Assembly: GCF_009671205.1 (NCBI RefSeq)
Contig: NZ_CP045309.1
Span: 186,001 to 250,000, forward strand
DNA length: 64,000 nt
From: Micromonospora terminaliae
GTDB taxonomy: Bacteria > Actinomycetota > Actinomycetes > Mycobacteriales > Micromonosporaceae
Reading direction: 5' to 3'
Shown in pieces: positions 44,533-53,776 of this stretch. The position numbers were made by a program, and so were the translations under genes. Each line of letters starts with the position of its first letter. Position 1 is the first letter of the stretch. Below the pieces are notes generated by a model, which was not told the DNA's origin, ran no database searches, and saw only the letters and a program-made list of their open reading frames with translations.

Positions 44533-44766
44533 ATGGCGCTGCGTCCCGCCCTGGAGCACCTGGTCAAGGGGATCGTCGACCACCCGGACGACGTCCGGGT
44601 GCGCATGGTCGACTCCCGTCGGGGCAAGCGGCTCGAGGTCCGTGTGCACCCGGAGGACCTCGGCACGGTGATCGGGCGGTCCGGCCGGACCGCCAAGGCG
44701 CTGCGCCAGGTGATCGGCTCCATCGGTGGGCGCGGGGTGCGCGTCGACATCGTCGACTCGTACTGA
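44533..44766 (+). CDS. khpA: KH-domain RNA-binding protein KhpA
   Basis: 77 residues, a single KH domain. The GxxG loop is GRSG within TVIGRSGRTAKALRQ, and flanking beta strands are RLEVRVHPEDLG and GVRVDIVDSY. KhpA forms a heterodimer with KhpB and binds RNA, affecting division in other species. The ATG was chosen in place of an upstream start 9 codons earlier (MPSPASRPD) that overlaps the rpsP stop. Its stop overlaps the rimM ATG. Confidence 0.9.
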   Translation: MALRPALEHLVKGIVDHPDDVRVRMVDSRRGKRLEVRVHPEDLGTVIGRSGRTAKALRQVIGSIGGRGVRVDIVDSY

Positions 44767-45308
44767 TGCTTCTCATCGTCGGCCGAATCGGCAAGCCGCA
44801 CGGCATCCGCGGTGAGGTCACCGTGGAGGTGCGGACCGATGAGCCCGAAGCACGTTTCGCGCCAGGGTCGGTGCTGGTCACCGACCCTGGCGCGGTCGCG
44901 CCTCCGGAGCCCGGCGCCTACCGGGTGCCGGACAAGCTGACCATCGAGGCCACCCGCTGGCACCAGGGGCGGCTGCTGGTCACCTTCGAGGGCGTGCTGG
45001 ACCGCGACGTCGCCGAGGCGCTGCGCGGCACCCTGCTCGGCGTGGACAGCGCCGACGTCGCCCCGCCCGCCGACCCGGAGGAGTTCCTCGACCACCAGCT
45101 GGTCGGCCTGGCCGTGGTGACCCGCGACGGCGAGCGGCTGGGCGAGGTGGCCCGCATCGACCACGCCCCCGCCTCCGACCTCCTGGTGCTGCGGCGCCCC
45201 GACGGGCGTACCGCGCTCATCCCGTTCGTCAAGGCGATCGTGCCCGAGGTCGACGTCCCGGGCGGACGCGTGGTGGTGGAGCTGCCCGGCGGGCTGCTCG
45301 ACCTCTGA
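44766..45308 (+). CDS. rimM: Ribosome maturation factor RimM
   Basis: 180 residues. N-terminal RimM domain [20 protein letters not shown] with the GKPHGIRGE signature, and a C-terminal PRC barrel (about 95-175, [38 protein letters not shown]). It assists 30S head assembly, S19 and 16S processing. ATG overlaps khpA's stop by one base; trmD follows 16 bases later. Confidence 0.95.
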   Translation: MLLIVGRIGKPHGIRGEVTVEVRTDEPEARFAPGSVLVTDPGAVAPPEPGAYRVPDKLTIEATRWHQGRLLVTFEGVLDRDVAEALRGTLLGVDSADVAPPADPEEFLDHQLVGLAVVTRDGERLGEVARIDHAPASDLLVLRRPDGRTALIPFVKAIVPEVDVPGGRVVVELPGGLLDL

Positions 45309-45324
45309 CTGGAGCCACCCCCTC

Positions 45325-46113
45325 ATGCGCGTCGACATCGTGTCGATCTTCCCGGAGTACTTCGCCCCGCTGGACCTGTCGCTGATCGGCAAGGCCCGGG
45401 CGAGCGGCACGCTACGGCTGGCCGTACACGATCTGCGGACCTGGACCCACGACGTGCACCGCACGGTCGACGACACCCCCTACGGCGGCGGTCCCGGCAT
45501 GGTGATGCGGCCGGAGCCGTGGGGCGAGGCGCTCGACGCCCTGGCCCCCGACGAGTTGAGCCCGGACGGGCACACCCTGCCCCGGTTGATCGTGCCGTCG
45601 CCGGTCGGCGTGCCGTTCACCCAGGCCCTGGCGCACGAGCTGGCCGCCGAGTCACACCTGCTCTTCGCCTGCGGCCGCTACGAGGGCATCGACCAGCGGG
45701 TGCTCGACCACGCCGCGACCCGGATGCGGGTGACCGAGGTCTCCCTGGGTGACTACGTGCTCTTCGGCGGCGAGGTCGCCGTGCTGGTCATCCTGGAGGC
45801 GGTCACCCGGCTGCTGCCCGGGGTGCTCGGCAACGCCGGCTCGCTGGACGAGGAGTCGCACGCCCACGGGCTGCTGGAGGCCCCCATGTACACGAAGCCG
45901 GCGACCTGGCGGGGACACGAGGTGCCCGAGGTGCTCCGCTCCGGCGACCACGGGAAGATCGCCCGCTGGCGGCGCGACGAGGCGCTGCTGCGCACGGCGA
46001 CCCGCCGCCCCGACATGATCGCCGCGCTGCCGCCGGAGAGCCTGGACAAGCGGGACCGGGCGGCGTTGGACCGGGGTGGATTTCCGCCGCTGGCGGGGGA
46101 TGTGGCAAAGTAG
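45325..46113 (+). CDS. trmD: tRNA (guanine(37)-N1)-methyltransferase TrmD
   Basis: 262 residues. Methylates G37 next to the anticodon to prevent frameshifts. Starts [20 protein letters not shown]; the knot SAM-binding region reads [12 protein letters not shown] and [20 protein letters not shown], with [19 protein letters not shown] nearby. The C-terminal helical domain ([20 protein letters not shown]) binds tRNA. Normal length, with standard ATG and GGAGCC upstream. rplS follows after 142 bases. Confidence 0.97.
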   Translation: MRVDIVSIFPEYFAPLDLSLIGKARASGTLRLAVHDLRTWTHDVHRTVDDTPYGGGPGMVMRPEPWGEALDALAPDELSPDGHTLPRLIVPSPVGVPFTQALAHELAAESHLLFACGRYEGIDQRVLDHAATRMRVTEVSLGDYVLFGGEVAVLVILEAVTRLLPGVLGNAGSLDEESHAHGLLEAPMYTKPATWRGHEVPEVLRSGDHGKIARWRRDEALLRTATRRPDMIAALPPESLDKRDRAALDRGGFPPLAGDVAK

Positions 46114-46255
46114 AGGGGTTGCCGCATCCGTCCACGCCGTGGGCGGCTGCGAGGACCCTCGACCGGGGTCGGCGTCGCCGGCACCACGCGGGGGTCAGAA
46201 TCACCCATCCGCGCACCGACTGACGGTGCGCCGTGAGCCTCACGAGGACACAGCG

Positions 46256-46615
46256 ATGAACATCCTGGACGCCCTTGACGCCCAGTCGAAGCGCGTTGAC
46301 CTGCCCGACTTCCGCGCCGGTGACACCGTGAAGGTGCACGCGCGGGTCGTCGAGGGCAACCGGTCCCGGGTCCAGATCTTCCAGGGCGTCGTCATCCGCC
46401 GCCAGGGTGACGGTCTGCGCGAGACCTTCTCGGTCCGCAAGGTCAGCTTCGGCGTGGGTGTGGAGCGCACCTACCCGCTGAACAGCCCGGCGCTCGACCG
46501 GATCGAGGTCGTGACCCGCGGTGACGTGCGCCGCGCCAAGCTCTACTACCTGCGCGAGCTGCGGGGCAAGAAGGCCAAGATCAAGGAGCTGCGCGAGAAG
46601 CAGCCGGCGAGCTGA
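46256..46615 (+). CDS. rplS: 50S ribosomal protein L19
   Basis: 119 residues, complete: [20 protein letters not shown], then [20 protein letters not shown] and [20 protein letters not shown] with the conserved L19 core. L19 sits at the 30S-50S interface. ATG with GAGGACACAGCG before it. The 142-base gap after trmD may hold an internal promoter or an L19 leader; no clear structure was seen. Confidence 0.97.
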   Translation: MNILDALDAQSKRVDLPDFRAGDTVKVHARVVEGNRSRVQIFQGVVIRRQGDGLRETFSVRKVSFGVGVERTYPLNSPALDRIEVVTRGDVRRAKLYYLRELRGKKAKIKELREKQPAS

Positions 46616-46648
46616 CCTTCCCCTCGCCACGCCGCCGAGCTGCGCGGA

Positions 46649-46676
46649 TGTCGTATCGACGGGATCGCATTACCCT
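46649..46676 (+). promoter_or_regulatory. Candidate promoter for the tandem signal peptidase genes
   Basis: TACCCT (46671-46676) fits TAnnnT as a -10, with TGTCGT (46649-46654) 16 bases upstream as a weak -35. The first signal peptidase ATG is about 107 bases on. Confidence 0.35.
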
Positions 46677-46783
46677 GGTCGGTACGGGCGCAGCCGGACG
46701 GCGCGAAGCGGTCCACTGCCGCCCGTGGGGTCTCCCTGGAGACTCCCGGGCGGTAGTGTCGTTTCCGCGGACCGGAGAGTGGC

Positions 46784-47662
46784 ATGGTGCAGATGCTTGA
46801 CGAGGACGGCACCGTCGACCCGTGGCGCCGACGGCGGCGCATCCGCCGCCAGATGCCGCTCTGGCAGGAACTGCCCCTCCTCCTCGTCGTGGCGTTCTGC
46901 CTCGCGGTCCTGATCCGCACGTTCCTGCTCCAGGCCTTCTTCATCCCGTCCGGGTCCATGGAGAACACCCTGCTCATCGGCGACCGGGTGCTGGTCAACA
47001 AGGTCGTCTACGACGTCCGCGACCCGGTGCGCGGCGAGGTGGTCGTGTTCCGGGGCACCGACCGGTGGGTGGCCCAGGAGGCTCCGGCGCCGCCGACCAA
47101 CTTCGCGGGCAAGGTCGGCCGTACCCTCGGCGACCTGGTCGGCATCAGCCGCCCCGGCGAGAAGGACTTCATCAAGCGGGTCATCGGTGTGCCCGGCGAC
47201 CGGGTCTGGTGCTGCGACAAGGGCCGCGTCGTGGTCAACGGCGTGCCGCTCGAGGAGCAGGGGTACGTCTCCGAGGACTCTCCGGTCGACCTGCCGCCGA
47301 ACCCGAAGGAGTGCCGCTCCCGGCAGTTCACCGAGATCGTCGTGCCGCCGGGGCAGATCTTCGTGATGGGCGACCACCGGCTGGTCTCGCAGGACGCGCG
47401 GTGCCAGGGTCCGGTGCCCATCGACAACGTGGTGGGGCGGGCCTTCATGATCGTCTGGCCGTCCCAGCGGTGGACCACCCTGCCTGTCCCGGAGACCTTC
47501 GGCGATCTGCCGCAACCCAACGCCGCGCCGGCCGGGCCGGCCCCGGTGGACCCCGATCCGGTGGGCGGCGTCGTCCTGATCCTCCCGGTCGCGGCCGCGC
47601 TCTCCGTTCTCGCGCGTTCAGGGCGACTGCGCCACGGCCGGGGACGTAGGCTCCACCCGTGA
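46784..47662 (+). CDS. lepB: Signal peptidase I (first of two tandem copies)
   Basis: 292 residues. A basic N-terminus (RRRRRIRRQ), one transmembrane helix at about 29-48, then the catalytic domain outside the membrane: Ser58 in SGSMENTL and Lys131 in FIKRVIGVPGD form the Ser/Lys dyad; MGDHRLVSQDAR is the conserved box E. An extra C-terminal helix (GGVVLILPVAAALSVLARSG) near residue 262-280 gives a second membrane segment. It cleaves signal peptides of exported preproteins. GTGA overlap with the second copy. Confidence 0.94.
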   Translation: MVQMLDEDGTVDPWRRRRRIRRQMPLWQELPLLLVVAFCLAVLIRTFLLQAFFIPSGSMENTLLIGDRVLVNKVVYDVRDPVRGEVVVFRGTDRWVAQEAPAPPTNFAGKVGRTLGDLVGISRPGEKDFIKRVIGVPGDRVWCCDKGRVVVNGVPLEEQGYVSEDSPVDLPPNPKECRSRQFTEIVVPPGQIFVMGDHRLVSQDARCQGPVPIDNVVGRAFMIVWPSQRWTTLPVPETFGDLPQPNAAPAGPAPVDPDPVGGVVLILPVAAALSVLARSGRLRHGRGRRLHP

Positions 47663-48291
47663 TTGACGAGCAGACCGAGAAGCCGCGCAGCTCCTTCTGG
47701 AAGGAGCTGCCCATCCTCCTGGGCGTGGCGATCCTGGTCGCAGTGCTGGTTCGTGCCTTCGTGCTGCAGACCTTCTTCATCCCCTCCCCGTCCATGGAGA
47801 ACACCCTCAAGATCGACGATCGGGTGCTGGTCAACAAGCTGGTGTACGACTTCCGCTCACCCCACCGCGGCGAGGTGATCGTCTTCAAGGCGCCCACCGA
47901 GTGGAGCGGCAACCCGAACGGCGAGGACTTCATCAAGCGGGTGATCGGGGTCGGCGGCGACCACGTGGTCTGCTGCGACCGCACCGGGCCGCAGGAGCGG
48001 CTGATCATCAACGGCAAGGCGATCGACGAGCCGTTCATCTTCCCCGGCAACAAGCCCGCCGACCAGGACTTCGACATCACGGTGCCGAAGGACCGGTTGT
48101 GGGTCATGGGTGACCACCGGGAAGCCTCCGGAGACTCGCTGGAGCACTGGCAGCAGTCCGGCGAGGACATCACCGAGGCCACCATCCCGGAGGACCAGGT
48201 GGTCGGGCGGGCCTTCACGATCTTCTGGCCGGTCGGCCGCGCGACCTGGCTCAGCGTGCCGGAGCAGTTCGACGGCATCCCCAATCCCTGA
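47659..48291 (+). CDS. lepB: Signal peptidase I (second tandem copy)
   Basis: 210 residues, GTG start overlapping the stop of copy one by GTGA. One N-terminal helix (LPILLGVAILVAVLVRAFVL), Ser45 in SPSMENTL, Lys93 in DFIKRVIGVGGD, and box E MGDHREASGDSL. It lacks the inserted loops and C-terminal helix of the first copy. Sequence similarity of N-terminal halves indicates gene duplication followed by divergence; substrate preference may differ. Confidence 0.94.
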   Translation: MIDEQTEKPRSSFWKELPILLGVAILVAVLVRAFVLQTFFIPSPSMENTLKIDDRVLVNKLVYDFRSPHRGEVIVFKAPTEWSGNPNGEDFIKRVIGVGGDHVVCCDRTGPQERLIINGKAIDEPFIFPGNKPADQDFDITVPKDRLWVMGDHREASGDSLEHWQQSGEDITEATIPEDQVVGRAFTIFWPVGRATWLSVPEQFDGIPNP

Positions 48292-48338
48292 GCCGGAGGG
48301 CGTGGTCGATCGTCGGAGGCGTCTGGCAGGCTTGGGCG

Positions 48339-48806
48339 GTGACCGTCTACACCCCTCGTCGTGCGGCTCGGGTACTGCTCGTCGACGCGTCCGACCGGGT
48401 GCTGCTGTTCGAGGGCAGTGATCCGGCGCGGCCGGGCCACCGCTACTGGTTCACGCCTGGCGGCGGCCTCGACCCGGGGGAGACCCCGGCCGCGGGCGCG
48501 GTGCGCGAGCTGGCCGAGGAGACCGGGCTGCGGCTGGCCCCGGCCGAGCTGGGCGCCCCGGTCTGGGCCGAGACGGTCGAGTTCCCGTTCGACGGGGTCT
48601 GGTACCGGCAGGAGCAGGAGTTCTTCCTGGTCCGGGTGCCGGCCTGGGAGGTCGACACGGGCGGCTTCAACGAGGTGGAGCAGGCCAGCGTGCACGGCCA
48701 CCGCTGGTGGTCGCTCGGCGACCTGGCCGCCACGACCGAGCGCTACTACCCGCCGGACCTGGTGGACCGCCTCACCGGAGTGCTCGGTGGAGGTGGCCCG
48801 TGCTGA
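48339..48806 (+). CDS. NUDIX hydrolase
   Basis: 155 residues. Nudix box G-x5-E-x7-REUxEExGU fits residues 42-64 (G42 to L64, RELAEETGL) within [15 protein letters not shown]. Start GTG ([20 protein letters not shown]) lies 6 bases after CAGGCT, so the transcript may be leaderless. It hydrolyses nucleoside diphosphate-linked compounds; substrate unknown. It overlaps the rnhB start by 7 bases. Confidence 0.88.
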   Translation: MTVYTPRRAARVLLVDASDRVLLFEGSDPARPGHRYWFTPGGGLDPGETPAAGAVRELAEETGLRLAPAELGAPVWAETVEFPFDGVWYRQEQEFFLVRVPAWEVDTGGFNEVEQASVHGHRWWSLGDLAATTERYYPPDLVDRLTGVLGGGGPC

Positions 48807-49660
48807 CCCCGCCGCGCACCGTGGTCCGCCGCGACGGTGGCCTCTACGCCCTCGAGCGGGCGCTGCAGCGGCGCGGCTTCCGGCAGGTGGCCGGCGCCGA
48901 CGAGGCGGGCCGGGGCGCCTGCGCGGGGCCGCTGGTGGCCGCCGCCGCGATCCTGCCCGAGGGCCGGCGCGGTGAGATCGACGAGCTGGCCGACTCCAAG
49001 CTGCTCACCCCGGCGGCCCGGGAGCGGGTCTACGAGGAGGTCGTGGCGCGGGCCCTGGCGTACGCGGTGGTGGTCATCCCCGCCGAGGAGGTCGACGCGC
49101 GCGGGCTGCACGTGTGCAACCTGGCCGCCATGCGGCGGGCGCTCGCCTCGCTGACCACCCGCCCGGAATACGTGCTGACCGACGGCTTCGGTGTCGACGG
49201 GCTGGACGTGCCCGGCCTGGCGGTGTGGAAGGGGGACCGGGTGGCCGCCTGCGTGGCGGCGGCGAGCGTGCTCGCCAAAGTCACCCGGGACCGGATCATG
49301 GTGGAACTGGACGAGCGGCACCCCGGCTACGGCTTCGCCGAGCACAAGGGCTACATCACCCCCGAGCACAGCGCCGCGCTGCGGGAGCTGGGGCCCTGCC
49401 GGGAACACCGCTTCTCGTACGTGAACGTGGCCACCGTCTCCGGACGGGACGGGCGGCCGCCCCGCTCGCGCCGGCCGGCCGCCGGCAGCCCCGACGAGGC
49501 GCTCTTCGGCGCCCTCGACGGGGCGTGCGCCGATGGCCCGGACGAGCCGATGGAGCGCTCCGCCGCGCCAGGGGGTACCGTCGGCGTGGCGTTGGGCGAG
49601 CAGCCGCGACCTCCGGCGTCGGTGGGGGAAGATGTGGTCATGGAAGGCGGAGTGCGATGA
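48800..49660 (+). CDS. rnhB: Ribonuclease HII
   Basis: 286 residues. Removes RNA from RNA-DNA hybrids and single ribonucleotides from DNA. Catalytic DExGRG motif is [16 protein letters not shown] (Asp34, Glu35); further acidic residues in [10 protein letters not shown] and [10 protein letters not shown] and the helix [18 protein letters not shown] are present. The C-terminal about 70 residues (disordered, Pro/Arg-rich) extend beyond the catalytic core. GTG with GGAGGTGG upstream. Stop overlaps the DUF2469 start (ATGA). Confidence 0.93.
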   Translation: MLTPPRTVVRRDGGLYALERALQRRGFRQVAGADEAGRGACAGPLVAAAAILPEGRRGEIDELADSKLLTPAARERVYEEVVARALAYAVVVIPAEEVDARGLHVCNLAAMRRALASLTTRPEYVLTDGFGVDGLDVPGLAVWKGDRVAACVAAASVLAKVTRDRIMVELDERHPGYGFAEHKGYITPEHSAALRELGPCREHRFSYVNVATVSGRDGRPPRSRRPAAGSPDEALFGALDGACADGPDEPMERSAAPGGTVGVALGEQPRPPASVGEDVVMEGGVR

Positions 49661-49980
49661 GCGCGGAAGATCTCGAGAAGTACGAGACCGAGATGGAGCT
49701 GCAGCTCTACCGGGAGTACCGCGACATTGTCCGCCAATTCTCCTACGTGGTGGAGACCGAGCGCCGCTTCTACCTGGCGAACCAGGTCGACCTGCACGTC
49801 CGTAACTCGGACGGCGAGGTCTACTTCGAGGTCGAGATGCACGACGCCTGGGTGTGGGACATGTACCGGCCCGCCCGTTTCGTCAAGAATGTCCGCGTAA
49901 TGACGTTCAAGGACGTCAATGTGGAAGAGCTCGAAAAGCCCGACATCTCGCTTCCCGCAGATTCCGGATTCGGCGGCTGA
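49657..49980 (+). CDS. DUF2469 family conserved actinobacterial protein
   Basis: 107 residues, starting [20 protein letters not shown] and containing [20 protein letters not shown] then [25 protein letters not shown], the DUF2469 pattern (Rv2901c family in Mycobacterium). It occurs after rnhB in most actinobacteria, but its function is unknown. ATG overlaps the rnhB stop, so it is translationally coupled. Mixed acidic/aromatic composition suggests a globular protein. Confidence 0.9.
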   Translation: MSAEDLEKYETEMELQLYREYRDIVRQFSYVVETERRFYLANQVDLHVRNSDGEVYFEVEMHDAWVWDMYRPARFVKNVRVMTFKDVNVEELEKPDISLPADSGFGG

Positions 49981-50033
49981 TCCGACCCGGCGGCCGGCGG
50001 GCCCGCCGGCCCGGCCGACCGCCCGCGGGCGGA

Positions 50034-51140
50034 TCACTCCGCCAGCACGACCACCTCGACCCGCTGCACCAGGTTGTTCGCGAACCCGCCCCGGTTCCAC
50101 GGCTGCTCGACCGGCTGGGTCCGCCCGGACGCGTCGACGGCCCGGGCGCCCAGCACGTGCCGCCCCGGCGTCGCCCGCCACGACACCTGCCAGCGCCGCC
50201 ACGCCCACTCGCCCCCGGTGGGCTCGTCCAGGGTCGCCGGCACCCACGTCGCACCGCCGTCGAAGGTCACCTCGACGGCCGTCACCGGCGCGTGCCCCGA
50301 CCAGGCCCGACCGTCCACCGTGCACGGCCCCGGCCGCAGCACGCGGGTCCGGGACATGAAGTCCGGGAAGCCCGGCGGGCGGACCAGGGCCCGGGGCTCG
50401 ATCCGGGTCACCGGTACGCCCGGATCGTCGGCGTCCCGCCGCAGCCGATACGCCACCGCGTTCTGGTAGCCGTCGAACGGCTCGGTCAGCACCCGGATGT
50501 CGCGCAGCCACTTGACGTGCGCCATGCCGTACCAGCCGGGCACGATCAGCCGCAGCGGCGCCCCGTGCTGCGGCAGCAGGGGAGCGCCGTTCATCTCGTA
50601 CGCGAGCAGCACCTCCTCGCGCAGCGCGTCCGCCACCGGCAGCGCCCGCTGGTAGTCCTGCTCGACCCCGCGCTCCACGCCGTGGTCCGCGCCGGTGAAG
50701 ACCACGTCCACCGCGTCGTCGGCCAGGCCGGCCTCCCGGAGCAGCGGGGCCAGCGGGGTGCCGGTCCACTCGGCGTTGCCCACCGCCTCCACCAGCCACG
50801 GCTGGCTGACCGGACGGGGGTGCAGCAGCGCCCGGCCGTTGCCCGCGCACTCCAGCGTCACCCGGTGGGTCACCCGCGGCCGCTCCCGCAGCGCCGCGAG
50901 GTCGAGGCGCAGCGGGCGCGCGACCGCGCCGCCCACGGTGAGCGCGTGCGTCGCCGGGTCGACGTCCGGGATGTCGTAGTGGATGAGCAGGTAGTGCAGC
51001 CCCGCCGGCGTCACGTCGTAGCGCAGCGCCTCCAGCGGGATGCCGTGGTTGCGCGCGGCCAGCTGCAGTTCCTCGGCGCTGATCGCCTCGTCCGGCCCGG
51101 CGATCCGGGACGGTCCGCTGACGTCGTCCACAGTGGTCAT
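50034..51140 (-). CDS. Sulfite oxidase-like molybdopterin enzyme
   Basis: 368 residues. N-terminal molybdopterin domain of the sulfite-oxidase superfamily: Cys98 in TLECAGNGR is the Mo ligand, with PGWYGMAHVKWLRDI and QPWLVEAVGNAEWTG nearby, and the C-terminal dimerisation domain near 275-360 (VTAVEVTFDGGATWVPA). No signal peptide, heme domain or Tat motif, so it is a cytoplasmic member; substrate could be sulfite or another. ATG with GAGCACCGAG upstream. It is separated from the methyltransferase by 74 bases containing tandem repeats. Confidence 0.87.
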   Translation of the reverse strand: MTTVDDVSGPSRIAGPDEAISAEELQLAARNHGIPLEALRYDVTPAGLHYLLIHYDIPDVDPATHALTVGGAVARPLRLDLAALRERPRVTHRVTLECAGNGRALLHPRPVSQPWLVEAVGNAEWTGTPLAPLLREAGLADDAVDVVFTGADHGVERGVEQDYQRALPVADALREEVLLAYEMNGAPLLPQHGAPLRLIVPGWYGMAHVKWLRDIRVLTEPFDGYQNAVAYRLRRDADDPGVPVTRIEPRALVRPPGFPDFMSRTRVLRPGPCTVDGRAWSGHAPVTAVEVTFDGGATWVPATLDEPTGGEWAWRRWQVSWRATPGRHVLGARAVDASGRTQPVEQPWNRGGFANNLVQRVEVVVLAE

Positions 51141-51166
51141 CTCGGTGCTCCTCGGCCTGGTCCGGG

Positions 51167-51236
51167 GTGGGTGAGACGGTCGAAGCCTTCAGCGTGGGTG
51201 AGACGGTCGTCGCCTCAGGGGTGGGTGAGACGGTCG
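51167..51236. repeat. 27-bp tandem repeats spanning the methyltransferase stop
   Basis: GTGGGTGAGACGGTCG appears at 51167-51182, 51194-51209 and 51221-51236, i.e. at exact 27-base spacing. The third copy encodes the last residues (DRLTHP) and stop of the methyltransferase on the minus strand, the other two lie past the stop as decayed copies of the same gene end. Confidence 0.75.
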
Positions 51237-51865
51237 TAGCCGATGAACTCGAACATCGCCGCGCCCGGCGCCAACGGACGGGACGGGCCGCCGAAGCGGT
51301 GCGCGCCGACGCCGACCCCGTCGGCCGGGCTGCTCACGGCGAGCGGCGTGAAGCCCTCCTCGGCGAACCAGTCGCAGATGACGGGAACCAGGTCGGGCTC
51401 CCGGCGGTGCCGGGTCCAGAAGACCGTGCCGCCCGGGGCGCAGAGCGAGGCGCAGTGCCGGACCGTGGCCCGGATGTCGGCGTCGGTGATGTTGCCGAAG
51501 ATGCCGCAGGCCAGGACGAGGTCCGCCGGCACGAGGTCGGCGTACCGGTCGGTCAGCGCCGCGTCCCCGACGACCACCTCGACGCCGGTCAGGCCCGCCT
51601 CGGCGGCGGCCCGCCGGGCGACCTCGGCGTTGCGCGGATCCAGCTCCACGAGGCGTGCCGTCACCTCCCCGCCGCGCGGATGGGTGGCGAGCACCGGGAT
51701 GAGGTCCCGCCCCTGACCGGCGCAGAGGCTGACGGCCCGCAGCGGTCCGGGCGGCGCGCTGTCGAGCGCCTCCGCGATGCGGTCCCGCACCTCGGCGAGG
51801 CGGCGGGACAGGGCGGAATCGGGCTGGTCGTAGTCGGTGTGCCAGGCGTACCAGTCCTTCGTCAC
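51215..51865 (-). CDS. Class I SAM-dependent methyltransferase
   Basis: 216 residues. SAM-binding motif I is SLCAGQGRDLIPV near residue 47, motif II acidic VELDPRN, and a VVGDAALTDRYADLVPADLV segment. WYAWHTDYDQPDSALSRRL begins it after GTG (MTKDWYAWH). The longer reading frame upstream lacks the start context. The target molecule is unknown. The 3' end carries the first unit of a tandem repeat. Confidence 0.85.
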   Translation of the reverse strand: MTKDWYAWHTDYDQPDSALSRRLAEVRDRIAEALDSAPPGPLRAVSLCAGQGRDLIPVLATHPRGGEVTARLVELDPRNAEVARRAAAEAGLTGVEVVVGDAALTDRYADLVPADLVLACGIFGNITDADIRATVRHCASLCAPGGTVFWTRHRREPDLVPVICDWFAEEGFTPLAVSSPADGVGVGAHRFGGPSRPLAPGAAMFEFIGYDRLTHP

Positions 51866-51998
51866 GCGGCCAGCATAGGCGGCGCGCCGGTAGCAGATCC
51901 GTCCCGCCGGCGGGGGCGCGTCCACAGCTGGGCGGCTGTCCACAGTGGGGTGGTTGCCGGGTCGCGGGGGTGGTTCATGGACGGCAGAGTGCGGACTC

Positions 51999-52661
51999 GT
52001 GTCGAAGGTGTTGAACCGCGTGGCCCTCGTGATCGTGCTGCTCGTGGTACCGGCGCTCCCATTTGCCGGGCCGATGCCGCCCGGTGCCGGGGTGCTGGCC
52101 GCGGCCCGGCCGTTCACGCTGTCGTCGTCGGAGCCTGGGACGGGTGCGGTGCCGCGGCAGCCGGCGGCGCGGTTCCGTTGGCCGCTGCCCGGCACGCCGC
52201 GCGTGGTGCGCCGGTTCGACCCGCCGCCGCAGCCCTGGCTGGCCGGGCACCGCGGCGTGGACCTGGCCGCCACTCCGGGCGTCGAGGTCCGGTCCGCGGG
52301 CGCGGGGGTGGTCCTCTTCGCCGGCACGGTGGCCGGGCGGCCCGTGGTCACCGTCGGGCACGCCGACGGGCTGCGCACCACCTACGAGCCGGTCCGCCCC
52401 GGCCCGGCCGCCGGCACCCGCGTCGCCGCCGGCACACCGATCGGCCTGCTGGTGGCCGGGCACCCGGGCTGCCTCGCGGCGGCGTGCCTGCACTGGGGGC
52501 TGCGCCGGGGCGAGGAGTACCTCGATCCCCTCGCCCTGCTCGGGCTCGGCCCGGTCCGGCTGCTCCCGCTCGACCCGCCGCCCGGGGCCGCCGCTCAGCC
52601 CTGGGCGAGCAGGGTGGGCAGCCGGACGGCCAACCGGTCGTACTCGTCCGGCGTGTTGTAG
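51999..52661 (+). CDS. M23 family metallopeptidase-like protein, secreted
   Basis: 220 residues. N-terminal basic-hydrophobic signal (SKVLNRVALVIVLLVVPALP), then a LytM/M23 domain starting FRWPLPGTPRVVRRFDPPPQ, with GHRGVDLAATPGVEVRSAGA (first His of the metal site), VVTVGHADGLRTTYEP, and CLHWGLRRGEEYLDP. Cleaves peptidoglycan stem peptides in active members; all the expected histidines (HRGVD, HADG, HWG) are present. Converging gene overlaps its 3' end by 67 bases. GTG start is uncertain. Confidence 0.8.
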   Translation: MSKVLNRVALVIVLLVVPALPFAGPMPPGAGVLAAARPFTLSSSEPGTGAVPRQPAARFRWPLPGTPRVVRRFDPPPQPWLAGHRGVDLAATPGVEVRSAGAGVVLFAGTVAGRPVVTVGHADGLRTTYEPVRPGPAAGTRVAAGTPIGLLVAGHPGCLAAACLHWGLRRGEEYLDPLALLGLGPVRLLPLDPPPGAAAQPWASRVGSRTANRSYSSGVL

Positions 52662-53776
52662 ACCTGACCGCACAGGCGCAGGTAGCCGCGACCGTTCCAG
52701 GCGGCCGTCGACACCTCGGCCGAGAGCCGGTCCGCGATGAGGGCCCGCAGGTCCCGCGCCGCGTCCATGGTCGTGGCGACGCCCGGCGGCAGCGGGATCA
52801 GCCGCATGGCGACCGTCGGTCCGCCGGGCTGCGGGAGGTCGGCCGGCGCCACCCCGAGGGCGTCCCCGACCACCCGTTGCCCGTACGCGGCCAGCGCCGC
52901 GTTGTGCGCCCGTACCCGCTCCAGGCCGAGGCTGCGCAGGGTGAACAGGCCGACCGGCGCGGCCAGCCAGCCGGTGTAGTCGAGGGTCGCCTGCCACTCC
53001 ACCCGGGTCGGGAATCCGCTGCCCTGCTCCCAGGAGACGACCAGCGGCTGGATCCGCTCCCGCCACGGCTCCGCGACCACCAGCGCGGCGGTGCCGCGCG
53101 GCGCGTATGCCCACTTGTGCAGGTTGCCGACCCAGAAGTCGGCACCGACCGACGCCACGGTGGTGGGCAGCATGCCCGGGGCGTGCGCGGCGTCGACCAG
53201 CACCGGCACCCCGTGCTCCCGCGCCACCCCGACGATCGCCGCCGTGGGGAAGAGCCGGGCGGTCGGCGAGGTGATCTGGTCGACGATCAGCAGCCTGGTC
53301 CGCCCGGGACGCAGGCCCGCCCGGACGATCTCCACCACCTCCTCGTCGCCGGCGGTCAGCGGCACCGGCAGGGTCCGCGACACCGCCCCGGTGCGCGCGC
53401 ACTCCCGCTCCACCGAGAAGCCCACCGCCCCGTAGCCGTGGTCGGTCGTCACCACCTCGTCGCCGGGGCCCAGCCCCAGCGACTGGAGCACGATGGCGGC
53501 GCCCGTGGTGGCGTTGCCGACGAGGGCCGTGCCCTCGGGATCCGCGCCGAGGAACGTGGCCAGGTGCCGGCGCGTGTGTGCGATCCGGTCCACCAGACCC
53601 TGGGTGAAGAAGCGGAGCGGGTTGGCCTCCATCTCGTCGCGCAGGCGCTGCTGGGCGCGCTGCACGGCGATCGGGACCGCGCCGAACGAGCCGTGGTTGA
53701 GGTGACTGACCGACGGGTCGAGGGAGAAGAGCAGCCGAGCCCCGGGGATCGGCTCGGGCGGCTGCGGAACCGTCAT
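52595..53776 (-). CDS. PLP-dependent class V aminotransferase (isopenicillin-N-epimerase-like)
   Basis: 393 residues. Fold type I: substrate-binding LNHGSFGAVP start, VLVDAAHAPGMLP with the cofactor Asp/His, and the PLP lysine in GNLHKWAYAPRGTAALVV. Related to isopenicillin N epimerase and cysteine desulfurase-like enzymes; no beta-lactam genes are nearby, so the substrate is open. ATG. Its 3' end overlaps the M23 gene converging from the other strand. Confidence 0.9.
   Translation of the reverse strand: MTVPQPPEPIPGARLLFSLDPSVSHLNHGSFGAVPIAVQRAQQRLRDEMEANPLRFFTQGLVDRIAHTRRHLATFLGADPEGTALVGNATTGAAIVLQSLGLGPGDEVVTTDHGYGAVGFSVERECARTGAVSRTLPVPLTAGDEEVVEIVRAGLRPGRTRLLIVDQITSPTARLFPTAAIVGVAREHGVPVLVDAAHAPGMLPTTVASVGADFWVGNLHKWAYAPRGTAALVVAEPWRERIQPLVVSWEQGSGFPTRVEWQATLDYTGWLAAPVGLFTLRSLGLERVRAHNAALAAYGQRVVGDALGVAPADLPQPGGPTVAMRLIPLPPGVATTMDAARDLRALIADRLSAEVSTAAWNGRGYLRLCGQVYNTPDEYDRLAVRLPTLLAQG

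Noticed and set aside
52595..53776. Beta-lactam biosynthesis role for the isopenicillin-N-epimerase-like gene
   Set aside because: No beta-lactam synthetase, expandase or related genes occur nearby; class V enzymes of this kind have many substrates.
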